From contig CALWZK010000003.1 in NCBI GenBank assembly GCA_944386015.1, positions 21,080 to 85,079 of the forward strand: a DNA stretch of 64,000 bases, written 5' to 3'. The notes below the pieces were generated by a model. It was given only the letters and a program-made list of their open reading frames with translations. It was not told the DNA's origin and ran no database searches. Position numbers and translations under genes: made by a program. Position 1 is the stretch's first letter; the number at the start of each line of letters is the position of its first letter. Positions 1 through 11,595 of the stretch are shown here, piece by piece. Source of the DNA: an uncultured Faecalibacterium sp. (GTDB lineage: Bacteria; Bacillota; Clostridia; Oscillospirales; Ruminococcaceae).

Positions 1-1
1 G

Positions 2-1354
2 GGGGAGGAGAGCAGCCCGGCTCCCCGCAGCCAGGCCGCCCAGCCCCAGCGCCGTGAGAGCCGCCCGGCCTCCTATGCCGGCGGCAGCGGCGGGAACGGC
101 GGCGGCAAAGAGCCGCCCCGCCACACCGGGGGCCATGGCGGGGACGGCCGCCGGAAAAAGCGCCGCCGTTCCCCCATCTGGCTGCCCCTGGCCGTTGTGC
201 TGGGGGTGGTGGCCCTGATCGGCTGCGGCGTGGTCTACGGCGTGGGCTATGTCACCCGGGTGCAGGAGAGCATCCGGCCCGAGTCCAACGCCCCCTCCAT
301 TGTGGAGGAGATCCAGACGCTGGAGGAGTACAAGGGGGATGTGGTGAACATCCTGGTCTGCGGCATCGACTATGAGGAGGGCCGCGCCTATTCCGATGAC
401 GGCAGCAACGACGGCATGACCGACATGATCCTCTACTGCCAGTTCGACATCAAGAACGGCGCGCTGCGGATGCTGCAGATCCCCCGCAACACCCTGGTGA
501 CCACCAGCAGCCGCACCATCACCCTCTCCAGCGGCAAGACCTACAAGGCCTCCAACTACCAGATCAACTCGGTGGCCCTGTCCAACGGCGGCAGCATCGC
601 TGCCCTGGCCGAGGTCATCTACGACCAGTACAAGCTGCCGGTGGACTACTACGTCTCCATCAACATGGAGGCCCTCACCGAGGTGGTGGACAACTTCGGG
701 GGCATCGAGGTCTATATCCCCCAGGACATCCAGTATAACGGCAGCTACCTGGCCAAGGGCTACCGCAACCTGGACGGCGCCTCGGCCGAGTTCTTTGTCC
801 GCAACCGCCACGGTGCCGGCTATGAAAACTCGGACATCGACCGCCTGAACATGCAGCGCTATTTCTACGCCGCCCTGTTCAAGCGGGCCCGCTCGATGGG
901 CATCCAGGATATCCTCAACCAGATGCCCATCATCTTCAACAACTATATCCAGACCGATATGGACCTGATCACCCTGGGCAAGCTGGCGGTCTCCTTCATG
1001 AAGATTGACAGCGCCAACATCATGATCGCCCAGACCCCCGTCTTCTCGGGCGGGGTGCCCTATATCGGCGCGACGGATTCCTTCGCCGGCTATTCCTGCG
1101 TGGTGCCGGATGCAGGCTCCATCGCGGAACTGCTCAACACGTATTTCCGCAACTACACTGGCCCGGTCGCCGAGGACGAGCTGAACCTGACCACCGATGA
1201 CTGGCCCCACGGGTCGGTCTCCACCAACGCCAACATCCAGTTTGTGGGCCAGCTGGACAAGGAGTCGGACGATGCCATCCTGGAAGGCGACACCGACGTG
1301 CAGGGCGCAGTGACCACCGACGGCCAGTCCGCAGGCGGACAGGCCGCTGAATGA
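2..1354 (+). CDS. LCP (LytR-CpsA-Psr) family cell-wall polymer ligase, 5' partial
   Basis: LCP proteins attach undecaprenyl-linked anionic polymers to peptidoglycan at the outer face of the membrane. The frame is open from the left edge, so the true start lies outside the window. The visible N-terminus is a Gly/Arg/Lys-rich cytoplasmic tail, then one transmembrane segment (about visible residues 58-82), then the extracellular LCP domain with DGMTDMI, the LQIPRNT block typical of the pyrophosphate-binding core, QINS and NFGGIEV. The C-terminal tail is Gly/Gln/Ala-rich. A GTG at 197 lies inside the membrane segment and is not the real start. rsfS follows after 25 bases, an order common in Clostridia. 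Confidence 0.9.
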   Translation, partial: GEESSPAPRSQAAQPQRRESRPASYAGGSGGNGGGKEPPRHTGGHGGDGRRKKRRRSPIWLPLAVVLGVVALIGCGVVYGVGYVTRVQESIRPESNAPSIVEEIQTLEEYKGDVVNILVCGIDYEEGRAYSDDGSNDGMTDMILYCQFDIKNGALRMLQIPRNTLVTTSSRTITLSSGKTYKASNYQINSVALSNGGSIAALAEVIYDQYKLPVDYYVSINMEALTEVVDNFGGIEVYIPQDIQYNGSYLAKGYRNLDGASAEFFVRNRHGAGYENSDIDRLNMQRYFYAALFKRARSMGIQDILNQMPIIFNNYIQTDMDLITLGKLAVSFMKIDSANIMIAQTPVFSGGVPYIGATDSFAGYSCVVPDAGSIAELLNTYFRNYTGPVAEDELNLTTDDWPHGSVSTNANIQFVGQLDKESDDAILEGDTDVQGAVTTDGQSAGGQAAE

Positions 1355-1379
1355 CAGTCTGAGACAGAAAGGGTTTCCT

Positions 1380-1766
1380 ATGGAAAATCTGAACGACAGC
1401 AAGACGCTTGCCATCCACATCGCAAAGATTCTGGACAAAAAGAAGGCCCATCAGCTGCGGGTGCTGAAGGTGCAGGACCTGACCGTCCTGACCGACTATT
1501 TCGTCATCGCCTCCGGTACCTCCACCACCCAGGTGGCAGCCCTGGCCGACGAGGTCCAGTTCCAGCTCTCCCAGGAGGGCATCGAGCCCTACCACACCGA
1601 GGGCTTTGACTCCAAAAACTGGATCCTGCTGGATTATTCGGGGGTCATTGTCCATGTCTTTGTCCCCAATACCCGCACCTATTACGATCTGGAGCACCTG
1701 TGGGCCGACGCCGAGACGGTAGACGTGTCCCAGTGGCTCACCGAGCCCGAAGAGGACAACCAGTAA
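1380..1766 (+). CDS. rsfS: Ribosomal silencing factor RsfS
   Basis: RsfS binds ribosomal protein L14 on the 50S subunit and blocks subunit joining, lowering translation in stationary phase or starvation. The 128-residue length fits the family (about 105-130). The family signature is seen in LTDYFVIASG near residue 40, followed by VAALADEV, GFDSKNWILLDYSGVIVHVF and a YYDLEHLW ending. An AAAGGG stretch precedes the ATG. It sits between the LCP gene and leuS with short spacers and no terminator, so the three are probably co-transcribed. Confidence 0.95.
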   Translation: MENLNDSKTLAIHIAKILDKKKAHQLRVLKVQDLTVLTDYFVIASGTSTTQVAALADEVQFQLSQEGIEPYHTEGFDSKNWILLDYSGVIVHVFVPNTRTYYDLEHLWADAETVDVSQWLTEPEEDNQ

Positions 1767-1836
1767 CGCGCCCAACCCGTGAGGGAAGCATATAAGGCAA
1801 AACCAAGTAAGTGAAAAGTCTGGAGCTGATTACGAG

Positions 1837-4386
<2,550 letters not shown>

Positions 4387-4459
4387 GGCTGACGGGCCCT
4401 GCCGGGACCTTCTTCATGATTTGTTCAGAAAGTGAAGCGGAAAATCTTCAATAAAAAGG

Positions 4460-4488
4460 TTGACTGGAACGCGAAAATGCGTTATACT
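4460..4488 (+). promoter_or_regulatory. Sigma-A promoter for rpsU
   Basis: TTGACT and TATACT are separated by 17 bases. The site lies in the 163-base gap after leuS, about 60 bases before the rpsU start. Confidence 0.8.
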
Positions 4489-4549
4489 GTCTCTGTTAGT
4501 TACCATGTAACAACGAAATTCCCGCCTCACGGTCCAAGGGAGGGATAAG

Positions 4550-4726
4550 ATGTCGGAAATTCGTGTTAAAGAGGGCGAGTCGCTGGAAAGCGCACTGCGT
4601 CGCTTTAAGCGGAGCACTGCCCGCAGCGGCGTGCTCGCAGAGGTTCGTAAGCGCGAGGCTTACGAGAAGCCCTCTGTGCGCCGCAAGAAGAAGTCTGAAG
4701 CGGCCCGCAAGCGCAAGTACAAGTAA
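4550..4726 (+). CDS. rpsU: 30S ribosomal protein S21
   Basis: This 58-residue basic protein of the small subunit helps with initiation and mRNA binding. The translation opens [20 protein letters not shown], as in S21, then has [18 protein letters not shown] and ends in a Lys/Arg-rich tail (ARKRKYK). It is easily missed because of its size. An AGGGAGGG ribosome-binding site lies just upstream. It has its own promoter and is followed by a strong terminator, so it may be a monocistronic unit. Confidence 0.97.
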   Translation: MSEIRVKEGESLESALRRFKRSTARSGVLAEVRKREAYEKPSVRRKKKSEAARKRKYK

Positions 4727-4775
4727 TTGAGCTTTGCCCACGGTCCTGATGACCGCTGCGTTGCTAACGCCGATG

Positions 4776-4808
4776 TGGGAGAACCCTGTGAAGGGTTCTC
4801 CCATTTTT
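4776..4808 (+). terminator. Intrinsic terminator after rpsU
   Basis: A perfect 11-bp stem (TGGGAGAACCC / GGGTTCTCCCA) with a 5- to 6-base loop, followed by a T run. Confidence 0.85.
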
Positions 4809-4842
4809 GTTGACCTGCTGTCCTGCAAAGGAGTCTGTTTCT

Positions 4843-5346
4843 ATGCTCATCACCCCCGAATATGTCTTTCAGGATGTGACCCATATCACCCCCGCCTTTT
4901 TGGCCGGCAAGGGGATCCGGGCTCTGGTGCTGGATATTGACAACACCCTCACCGGCGACGGCAGCCAGGAGCTCAGCGCAGATGTGGCCGCCTGGCTGGA
5001 TACCATGCGCCGGGCGGGAATCCGGCTGACCCTGGTGTCCAACGGCACCCCCAAACGGGTGGCGCCCTTTGCCAAAAAGATCGGGCTGGACTATGTCTGC
5101 TGGGCCGCCAAGCCCCTGACCATCGGCCTGTCGGTGGCCCGGCGCCGCCTGGGGGTCCGCCGGCGGGAGATGGCCATGGTGGGGGATCAGCTCTATGCCG
5201 ACCGGCTGGCAGCGGCCCTCTACGGCATCCCGGCGCTGATGGTGGTGCCCCGGGGCCCCGACCGGGGCGCCCAGGTCAAGCTCAAGCGCAAATGGGAGCG
5301 CAGCCACTGGCAGGCCTATTATGATCGGGGAGGGAAGCTGCTGTGA
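4843..5346 (+). CDS. YqeG family HAD-IIIA phosphatase
   Basis: A 167-residue HAD-superfamily phosphatase of the YqeG family. Its physiological substrate is not settled; in Bacillus the gene neighbours ribosome-assembly genes. Motif I is LDIDNTLT near residue 40 (nucleophile Asp and second Asp both present), motif II is LVSNGTP, and the C-terminal motif is MVGDQLYADRLAA. The ATG at 4843 follows AAAGGAG at good spacing; an upstream in-frame start at 4807 overlaps the rpsU terminator and is less likely. The stop overlaps the next start (GTGA), indicating translational coupling. Confidence 0.88.
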   Translation: MLITPEYVFQDVTHITPAFLAGKGIRALVLDIDNTLTGDGSQELSADVAAWLDTMRRAGIRLTLVSNGTPKRVAPFAKKIGLDYVCWAAKPLTIGLSVARRRLGVRRREMAMVGDQLYADRLAAALYGIPALMVVPRGPDRGAQVKLKRKWERSHWQAYYDRGGKLL

Positions 5347-6215
5347 GTGAACCGGTGATCCGCTTCGGCCCTGCCGGCATGGGGGACAGCTTCGCAGCCC
5401 AGGGCTACAAGACCAGCCTGGACATCCCCGCCTACACCGCCGCCATGGGCCTCAACGCCTTTGAATACCAGTGCGGGCATGGGGTCCGTCTGGCCGAGGA
5501 CAAGGCCCGCAAAATGGCCGCTCTGGCGGCGGAGAAGGGGATGGTGTTCAGCGTCCACGCCCCCTACTATATCAGCATGTCCAGCCTGGAAGAGGAAAAG
5601 CGCCTGGGCAGCATCCGCTACCTGCTCCAGAGCTGCGCCCTGTGCCGGGCCCTGGGGGGCCGGCGGGTGATCTTCCACCCCGGCAGCTGCGGCAAGCAGA
5701 GCCGGGAGGCCGCCCTGGAAAAAGCCCTGGACACCCTGCGCCGGGCCATGGAGGCCCTGGACGAGGCGGGGTACGGGGATATGACCCTCTGCCCTGAAAC
5801 CCTGGGCAAGATCGGCCAGCTGGGGGACCTGGAAGAAGTGCTGGCTCTGTGCCAGGTGGACAAACGCCTGGTGCCCTGCATCGACTTCGGCCACCTGAAC
5901 GCCCGGACCCTGGGGGGGATCCGGGGCAAAGAGGACTATGCCGCCATTCTCGACCGGATGGGTGAGGCGCTGGGCGATGACCGGGCGCGGCAGTTCCATG
6001 TCCACTTTTCCCGGATTGAATTTTCCGCCGGCGGCGAAAAGCGCCACTGGACTTTTGCCGAGACCCAGTACGGCCCCGAGCCGGCGCCCCTGCTGGAGCT
6101 GATCGCCCAGCGGAAGCTGATGCCGGTGATCATCTGCGAGAGCGCCGGCACCCAGGCTGAGGATGCCCGCACCATGCAGCAGATCTGGAAAGCTGCCGCC
6201 GGCCGGGAGGTCTGA
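5343..6215 (+). CDS. Endonuclease IV-like TIM-barrel protein
   Basis: A 290-residue AP-endonuclease-2 type TIM barrel. Metal-ligand positions of the endonuclease IV family can be followed in order: VHAPYY, FHPGSC, CPETLGK, CIDFGHLNAR, FHVHFS and ICES, giving His, His, Glu, Asp/His, His and Glu. A DNA repair role at abasic sites is plausible, but the fold is also used by sugar isomerases, so the substrate is inferred. It begins with GTG, overlapping the stop of the YqeG gene by four bases. A 113-base gap with a promoter separates it from efp. Confidence 0.8.
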   Translation: MSEPVIRFGPAGMGDSFAAQGYKTSLDIPAYTAAMGLNAFEYQCGHGVRLAEDKARKMAALAAEKGMVFSVHAPYYISMSSLEEEKRLGSIRYLLQSCALCRALGGRRVIFHPGSCGKQSREAALEKALDTLRRAMEALDEAGYGDMTLCPETLGKIGQLGDLEEVLALCQVDKRLVPCIDFGHLNARTLGGIRGKEDYAAILDRMGEALGDDRARQFHVHFSRIEFSAGGEKRHWTFAETQYGPEPAPLLELIAQRKLMPVIICESAGTQAEDARTMQQIWKAAAGREV

Positions 6216-6248
6216 GACCCCTTTTTGACCCTTTTTTGCCGAAACCCC

Positions 6249-6277
6249 TTGCCAAACAATGCGCAATTGGGTACAAT
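6249..6277 (+). promoter_or_regulatory. Sigma-A promoter for efp
   Basis: TTGCCA and TACAAT with a 17-base spacer, about 50 bases before the efp start. Confidence 0.75.
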
Positions 6278-6328
6278 ATTCATAGATATGCGTGAGCATG
6301 AGATACTAAATTGATGGAGGAATTCCTT

Positions 6329-6886
6329 ATGATTTCTGCAGGCGAATTTCGCAATGGCGTGACCTTTGAGCAGGACGGCCAGGTTCTCCAGGTCGTTGAG
6401 TTCCAGCACGTCAAGCCCGGCAAGGGCGCTGCCTTTGTCCGCACCAAGACCAAGAACGTCATCACCGGCGCGGTCATCGAGACCAGCTACAACCCCACCG
6501 CCAAGTTCCCCCAGGCGTTCATCGAGCGCCGCGACGTGACCTACAGCTATCAGGACGGCGATCTGTACCACTTCATGGATAACGAGACCTACGACGACAT
6601 CCCGGTCAACGCCAGCGATGTGCCCGATAACTTCAAGTTCTGCAAGGAGAACGAGGTCTGCAAGCTGCTGAGCTACAAGGGCAAGGTGTTCAGCGTCGAG
6701 ATCCCCAACTTCATCGAGCTGACCGTCACCGAGACCGAGCCGGGCATCCGCGGCAACACTGCCACCAACACCCTGAAGCCCGCTACCCTGGAGACTGGTG
6801 CCACCATCCGCGTCCCCCTGTTCATCAACGAGGGCGACGTCATCCGCATCGATACCCGCACCGGCGAGTATATGGAGCGCGTCTAA
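6329..6886 (+). CDS. efp: Translation elongation factor P
   Basis: EF-P enters the ribosomal E site and relieves stalling at polyproline stretches. The 185 residues match the family exactly when the ATG at 6329 is used; this start has GGAGG eight bases upstream, whereas the longer reading from 6311 would start inside the ribosome-binding site. Three beta-barrel domains are recognisable: an N-terminal KOW-like domain with the loop KPGKG at residues 29-33 (Lys32 at the modification-site position), a middle OB domain, and the C-terminal OB domain ending [11 protein letters not shown] terminator follows at once. Confidence 0.97.
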   Translation: MISAGEFRNGVTFEQDGQVLQVVEFQHVKPGKGAAFVRTKTKNVITGAVIETSYNPTAKFPQAFIERRDVTYSYQDGDLYHFMDNETYDDIPVNASDVPDNFKFCKENEVCKLLSYKGKVFSVEIPNFIELTVTETEPGIRGNTATNTLKPATLETGATIRVPLFINEGDVIRIDTRTGEYMERV

Positions 6887-6896
6887 TCTGACAGTG

Positions 6897-6933
6897 AGCC
6901 GGGCCTGCGGAGCGACCGCCGGTCCGGCTTTTT
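6897..6933 (+). terminator. Intrinsic terminator after efp
   Basis: AGCCGGgCC pairs with GGtCCGGCT around a 15-base loop, followed by TTTTT. Confidence 0.7.
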
Positions 6934-6977
6934 GGATTACAGGGAGGCTGCGGCCTCCCCGGCTGGAGGGATAGAGT

Positions 6978-7526
6978 ATGGAACTGTTTGAAAAAGCTGC
7001 CTATTTGCAGGGACTGCTGGAAGGCCTGGAGCTGGATGAGTCTACCAAGGAAGGCAAAGTTTTTCACGCAATGAGCGACCTGCTGGTGGAGATGGCCGGC
7101 GCCATCAAGACCCTGGAGCAGGATGTCACCCAGGCGGAGGACCATCTGGATCTCCTGCGCAGCGATGTGGAAGAGCTGCAGGCAGACGTCTACGAGGACG
7201 AGGATGAGGAGGACGATTCCGAGGCCCCCTGCTATGAGGTGGAGTGCCCCAATTGCGGCGAGACAGTCTATGTCACCGAAGAGGACCTGGACGCCGGCGA
7301 AGCCTTCTGCACCAACTGCGGCTGCACCTTTGAGGTGGCCCTGGATGACTCGGAGGAGGGCGAGGAGCCCGACGAGGAAGAACAGCCCGAGGACGCCAGC
7401 TACGAGGTCACCTGCCCCCTGTGCGGCACCGTCACCGTGCTGGACGAGGACACCCTGCTGTCGGGCAACGCCCGCTGCTCGGGCTGCGGCAAGCCCCTGG
7501 AGATTGATCTGCCCGAGGAAGACTGA
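6978..7526 (+). CDS. CD1247 N-terminal-type protein with two zinc ribbons
   Basis: A 182-residue protein of unknown function seen in Clostridia. Residues 1-70 are a helical, acidic region resembling the N-terminal domain of C. difficile CD1247. Residues 72-83 form a run of Asp/Glu. Two four-Cys ribbons follow, Cys90/93/111/114 and Cys146/149/167/170, joined by another acidic linker. The paired CxxC knuckles suggest zinc binding, perhaps for protein or nucleic acid contacts. GGAGGG precedes the start. No promoter is visible between the efp terminator and this gene, so expression may depend on read-through. Confidence 0.75.
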   Translation: MELFEKAAYLQGLLEGLELDESTKEGKVFHAMSDLLVEMAGAIKTLEQDVTQAEDHLDLLRSDVEELQADVYEDEDEEDDSEAPCYEVECPNCGETVYVTEEDLDAGEAFCTNCGCTFEVALDDSEEGEEPDEEEQPEDASYEVTCPLCGTVTVLDEDTLLSGNARCSGCGKPLEIDLPEED

Positions 7527-7550
7527 TCCTTCCCCGCTGTTTTCAACAAG

Positions 7551-7590
7551 AAAATCCCCCGCCCGGTGAAAACCGGAGCGGGGGATTTTT
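7551..7590. terminator. Bidirectional terminator between convergent genes
   Basis: AAAATCCCCCGC pairs with GCGGGGGATTTT around an inner CCGG/CCGG stem. Flanking A and T runs let it serve both strands. Confidence 0.85.
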
Positions 7591-7604
7591 GCTGCAGTAT
7601 GGTT

Positions 7605-7895
7605 TCAGCGGGTGGCGGCCAGAGCCTTTTCCAGCCAGATGGAGCCGATGTCCAGGGCGTTGTACAGCCCATGGCGGACAGACTGGCGGGCGGTGCGCTC
7701 CTTCATCGACTTGGACAGATCGGTGGACAGCAGGGTCACCTGGACTTTGTCGGGCGTCTCGGCGCCATCGGCCTGGACGGTGGACAGGATCTGAAGGTAC
7801 AGCACATAGGGATCCGTCATCCAGCCATAATAGAGCTCATTGTCCTTGCGGACGAGGGGCTTGCCTTTATAGGTCATTTTGGGTTTATAGGACAT
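7605..7895 (-). CDS. Conserved small hypothetical protein
   Basis: A 96-residue soluble protein that I do not recognise. It opens MSYKPKMTYKGKPLVRKDN, contains MTDPYVLYLQILS and a Lys/Arg-rich SKSMKERTARQ stretch, and ends in a helix-prone GLYNALDIGSIWLEKAL. The start was chosen because AGGGAGG stands seven bases upstream; a longer reading would begin eight codons earlier across that site. A good promoter lies upstream and the shared terminator downstream, so it looks like a real single-gene unit. Confidence 0.6.
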   Translation of the reverse strand: MSYKPKMTYKGKPLVRKDNELYYGWMTDPYVLYLQILSTVQADGAETPDKVQVTLLSTDLSKSMKERTARQSVRHGLYNALDIGSIWLEKALAATR

Positions 7896-7969
7896 TCCAA
7901 AGCCTCCCTTATCTTTCAAGCCTGCCGTCCCCCAAAAGGGCCGGTCGGGCCAATTCTAAATTCTTTTTT

Positions 7970-7998
7970 AGTATAACATAAAAGCAAAGGCATTACAA
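7970..7998 (-). promoter_or_regulatory. Sigma-A promoter for the small hypothetical gene
   Basis: On the minus strand TTGTAA and TATACT are 17 bases apart, about 75 bases upstream of the start. Confidence 0.7.
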
Positions 7999-8111
7999 AT
8001 CATAAATTTGCGAATGTTCGTCATGAACCAAAATACAAGCGATTTTACGACAAAATTTTTTGAACTGTCCTGCCGTGGCCGCCGCTGCCCGTCAGAAAAT
8101 CACCGGAAACG

Positions 8112-8154
8112 AAAAAAGGAAACCGTCCCGCGCTTGCGGCTGCACGGGACGGTT
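8112..8154 (-). terminator. Terminator downstream of the ABC transporter operon
   Basis: A 10-bp perfect stem (AACCGTCCCG / CGGGACGGTT) followed on the minus strand by TCCTTTTTT. It lies about 170 bases past the permease stop, leaving a long 3' untranslated region. Confidence 0.75.
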
Positions 8155-8193
8155 CATTGCGGTATTCGGTTTGGTATGAGGAGGAATCATGTG

Positions 8194-8229
8194 TCACAGG
8201 GGGCGGTTGCGGCTCCGCCTTCTCTGTGA
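8194..8229. repeat. Inverted repeat in the 3' region of the ABC operon
   Basis: TCACAG / CTGTGA outer arms and GGCGG / CCGCC inner arms form an imperfect hairpin in the 430-base intergenic stretch at 7896-8325. No coding gene is supported there; the rest of the stretch holds the promoter and terminator listed beside it. Confidence 0.5.
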
Positions 8230-8325
8230 TCTTAAGATACCAAAGATTTATACATAAACTGTTTTGAATCTATGAATCTTTTGTAAACTCTCCTCAAGGC
8301 CTTTCCATTTGGCGGATATGCCCCG

Positions 8326-11300
8326 TCATTCGGGAGCTTTCATGCTCTCCACCATGCTGATATTGCGGACCTGGCGGCGCATCATCCGGCAGACCACCAC
8401 CGTGAACAGCATGGTCAGGACAACGCTGTACAGGTAGCTGGTGGGCTCCAGGGTGCGGATGAACATCATCTGCTCTGCCTCCACGGTGCGGATGATGAAC
8501 TGGTGGAGGGGAGCACCGATGGCCAGGCCCACCACCGAGCCGATGACGCTGAGCAGCTCAATCTCCCGGAAGATGTAGCGGCACACCTCTTTGTCGAAGA
8601 AGCCCAGCACCTTGATGGTGGCCAGCTCCTTTTTCCGTTCGCCGATGTTGACGCTAATGAGGTTGTACAGCACCACCGCCGCCAGGGCCGCTGCACAGGC
8701 GATGATCAGCACAACCACATAGTTGATGCAGTCGATGGTGCTGTCGTACATGGCGGCTGTATCGGCGGTGAAGGAGGTGCTGGACACATAGTTGCAGTCC
8801 AGCAGGATGGTGCTGAGGATTTCCCGCTGGTTGGCGTCCTCACAGGAGGTGATGGCGTAGACGGTGTTCCAGGCAGGGTCAGCCACCAGCTGCTTCAGGG
8901 TGTCCTCTGTAACGTAGAGATAAGCCCCCAGGTAGTTTTTGGTGATGCCGGTGAGGGTCAGCTCCACCCAGGAGCCGTCGGTGCCCTGGACCCAGAAGGA
9001 GTCTCCCGCCGAAAGGCCCAGCAGCTCGGCGGTCTTTTCGGTGAGGACCACGCTGCCGTCGGTGAAGTTCAGGGCCGCGCCGAAGCGGTTTTCCAGGGTG
9101 AAGGCCTGGGTGAGCTTCTGGGGGGACTCAGCCGCCACCAGGGTGACGCTGAGCTCGTTGGTGCTGTCGCTGGTGTCAGACACCGAGACAGTGCGGGTGT
9201 AGAAGGCGCCCCAGCTGTCCACTTCGTCCCGGGAGGCCAGGGTATCGCTGAGGCCGCCTTCCAGATCCAGCGCCTTATCGCTGGACAGGGAGATGGTCAG
9301 GTCTGCCTTCTGGATGACCCCGTACTGCTGGCTGACAATCTCCACGATGGAATCCTGGAAGCCAAAGCCCACCAGCAGCAGGGCGGTGCAGCCCGCCACG
9401 CCCAGCACCGTCATATAGAACCGCTTTTTGTAGCGGAACAGGTTGCGGGCGGTTGTCTTCTGGGAGAAGGTCATCCGGCGCCACAGGGGAGTGATCCGCT
9501 CCAGGAAAATCCGCTTGCCGGCGGCAGGGGCCCGGGGCAGCAGGAGGGCCGCCGGCTTCTCCCGCAGGGAGACCCGGCAGGCTGCCAGGGTGGTGAGGCC
9601 CACCACGCCGGTGCTGATGAGAAGGCTCATGACGGCCAGCAGCGGGTAGACCTTGAGGTGGAAGGTGGGAAGGTCAAAGACGGTGGAATAGGCCATCCAG
9701 AGGACGGCAGGCAGGGCGTAGAAGCCCAGCAGCATGCCCACAATGCAGCCCAGCAGCCCGGCCGTGATGCCGTAAACCAGGTACTTGGCGGTGATCTCCC
9801 GGTCGCTGTAGCCCAGGGCCTTGAAGGTGCCCATCTGGGTGCGGTTTTCCTCCACCATCCGGGTCATGGTGGTGCTGGCCACCAGGGCCGCCACCAAGAA
9901 GAAGAACAGGGGGAACACCCGGGCGATGGATTCGATCCGGTCGGCGTTCTGCTCAAACAGCACCATCGAAACCACGCTGCTGCGGTCCAGCACATACCAC
10001 TCGCCGGCGGTGATGTCGTCCACCTGCTCGGCAGCATCGTTCAGCTGCTGGCGGGCGTCGGCCAGCTGGGCCTCGGCATCCGCCTTCTGCTGGGCAAACT
10101 CTGCGGCGCCCTGGTTGTAGGACTCCCAGCCCTCGTCCAGCTGGGCGCGGGCGTCTTCCAGCTGCTTTTCGGCGGCGTCAAAGGAGGTCCAGGCCTGGGC
10201 GTTGCCGGTGTTGAGGGCCAGCTGCCCTTCCAGCACCTGGAGCTTCATCTGTTTCAGGGCGGCCTCCGCCTCGGTGACCAGCTCCTCGTTGGAGAGGTTG
10301 GGGGAGGAAATTAAACCCTGCTGATACATCTGGCGCTTGCCCTCGTCCAGCTGGGCCTGGTAATCGGCCAGCTGCTGATAGGTGGAATCATAGAGGGCCT
10401 GGGCCCGGGCCAGCAGGTCCCGGAGCTCCACATAGTTCACATCATCCGGCTCGGCCTCCTCCAGGGCGGCCTCGGCATTTTGCAGGATGTCCTCGGCATA
10501 GCCCAGCATGGGGTCGGCCACGCTCTTGAGGGTGACCAGCTGCTTGATCTGTTCCAGCTGCTGTTCAAAGTCCAGCACCTTGGCCTGGGCGTCCACCAGC
10601 TGGTCGGCGCCGCTGGCCATGGAATCGGGGAGGGCAGCCTTCTGGGCTTCCAGCTCCTCCATGCCGCTGGCGTATTCGGCCTCGCCCTGATCCAGCTGGG
10701 CTTTGGCGTCGTCCAGCTGCTGCTGGGCGTCGGCCAGCTGGGCCTGGGCCTCGGCTTCTTTTTCCTCCAGGGTGGTGCGGGCGTCGTCCAGCTGGGCCTG
10801 GGCGGCGTCGATCAGGTCTTCCCGGCGCTGGGCCGACTGACGGGCGCTGATGGCCTCCAGCCGGTCCTTGACGGTGTCCACCGCCTGCTGGTATTCGTCG
10901 GAGTAGTTGTCGTACTGACTGGCGCCCGCCACCTTGATGTAGCAGAAGGCGTAGTAATCCATGGTCAGGCTGCCGTCGGGCAGATAGACCGCCAGCCCCA
11001 GGGTGCCGTTGCCGGCTGTGGTGCTCTCGGCCTCATTGGAAAAGTAGAGGGGGTCTTTCACAAACCCCACTACCGTCAGGGTGTCGGTGTCCAGCCCTGT
11101 GTCGCCGGTGAGGGTGATGGTGTCCCCCAGACGGAGGCTGGAGGCAGAGGCGGTGTCCAGCACCTGGACCACGCACTCACCCTCTTTTTCGGGCATCCGG
11201 CCATCCTCCAGAACCAGACGGTTCATGTTGGATTCCTCGGCCAGGGTGGGGTAGGCCGACAGCTGCTGAAGGCGGACGGCCAGGGTGTTGCCGCCGCGGT

Positions 11301-11589
11301 AGCTGCCCTCGCAGTCCACCGACTTGACCGGCATCACCGCCTCCACCCCTTCGGTGGAGGAGATGGCGTCGATGTCCTTGTCGCTGAGGCCCAGGGTGGA
11401 CACCACCCGGATGTCAAAGACATTCTGCTGGGTGTACCAGGTCTGGCCGGCCCCCCGCATGCCGGGGGCAACGCTGAGCAGGCCGGAAAGCATCATAACC
11501 CCCAGCAGCACGATCCCGAATACCGAGGCAAAGCGGCTTTTGCTGGCGGAAAGTTCCCGCCACATATTTTTGCGATAGGTCTTTTTCAC
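8326..11589 (-). CDS. ABC transporter permease, FtsX/MacB type with long coiled coil
   Basis: A 1087-residue membrane protein of the MacB/FtsX exporter class (type VII ABC). TM1 lies at about residues 22-42, followed by an extracytoplasmic MacB-like domain to about 230. A long Ala/Gln/Asp/Glu coiled coil follows at about 245-540, full of QLDDA- and QAQLA-like heptads. A first FtsX core has its TMs between about 558 and 690, a second extracytoplasmic domain follows TM near 730, and a final FtsX core (ISVNIGERKKELATIKVLGF near 980) closes with TMs to about 1075. Such permeases use ATP hydrolysis mechanically rather than pumping through a channel; the substrate is unknown. It starts six bases after the ATPase stop. 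Confidence 0.9.
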   Translation of the reverse strand: MKKTYRKNMWRELSASKSRFASVFGIVLLGVMMLSGLLSVAPGMRGAGQTWYTQQNVFDIRVVSTLGLSDKDIDAISSTEGVEAVMPVKSVDCEGSYRGGNTLAVRLQQLSAYPTLAEESNMNRLVLEDGRMPEKEGECVVQVLDTASASSLRLGDTITLTGDTGLDTDTLTVVGFVKDPLYFSNEAESTTAGNGTLGLAVYLPDGSLTMDYYAFCYIKVAGASQYDNYSDEYQQAVDTVKDRLEAISARQSAQRREDLIDAAQAQLDDARTTLEEKEAEAQAQLADAQQQLDDAKAQLDQGEAEYASGMEELEAQKAALPDSMASGADQLVDAQAKVLDFEQQLEQIKQLVTLKSVADPMLGYAEDILQNAEAALEEAEPDDVNYVELRDLLARAQALYDSTYQQLADYQAQLDEGKRQMYQQGLISSPNLSNEELVTEAEAALKQMKLQVLEGQLALNTGNAQAWTSFDAAEKQLEDARAQLDEGWESYNQGAAEFAQQKADAEAQLADARQQLNDAAEQVDDITAGEWYVLDRSSVVSMVLFEQNADRIESIARVFPLFFFLVAALVASTTMTRMVEENRTQMGTFKALGYSDREITAKYLVYGITAGLLGCIVGMLLGFYALPAVLWMAYSTVFDLPTFHLKVYPLLAVMSLLISTGVVGLTTLAACRVSLREKPAALLLPRAPAAGKRIFLERITPLWRRMTFSQKTTARNLFRYKKRFYMTVLGVAGCTALLLVGFGFQDSIVEIVSQQYGVIQKADLTISLSSDKALDLEGGLSDTLASRDEVDSWGAFYTRTVSVSDTSDSTNELSVTLVAAESPQKLTQAFTLENRFGAALNFTDGSVVLTEKTAELLGLSAGDSFWVQGTDGSWVELTLTGITKNYLGAYLYVTEDTLKQLVADPAWNTVYAITSCEDANQREILSTILLDCNYVSSTSFTADTAAMYDSTIDCINYVVVLIIACAAALAAVVLYNLISVNIGERKKELATIKVLGFFDKEVCRYIFREIELLSVIGSVVGLAIGAPLHQFIIRTVEAEQMMFIRTLEPTSYLYSVVLTMLFTVVVCRMMRRQVRNISMVESMKAPE

Positions 11590-11595
11590 GTTGGC

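Noticed and set aside
8008..8229. 73-codon plus-strand frame in the 7.9-8.3 kb intergenic region
   Set aside because: No ribosome-binding site, and it runs through the ABC operon terminator hairpin.
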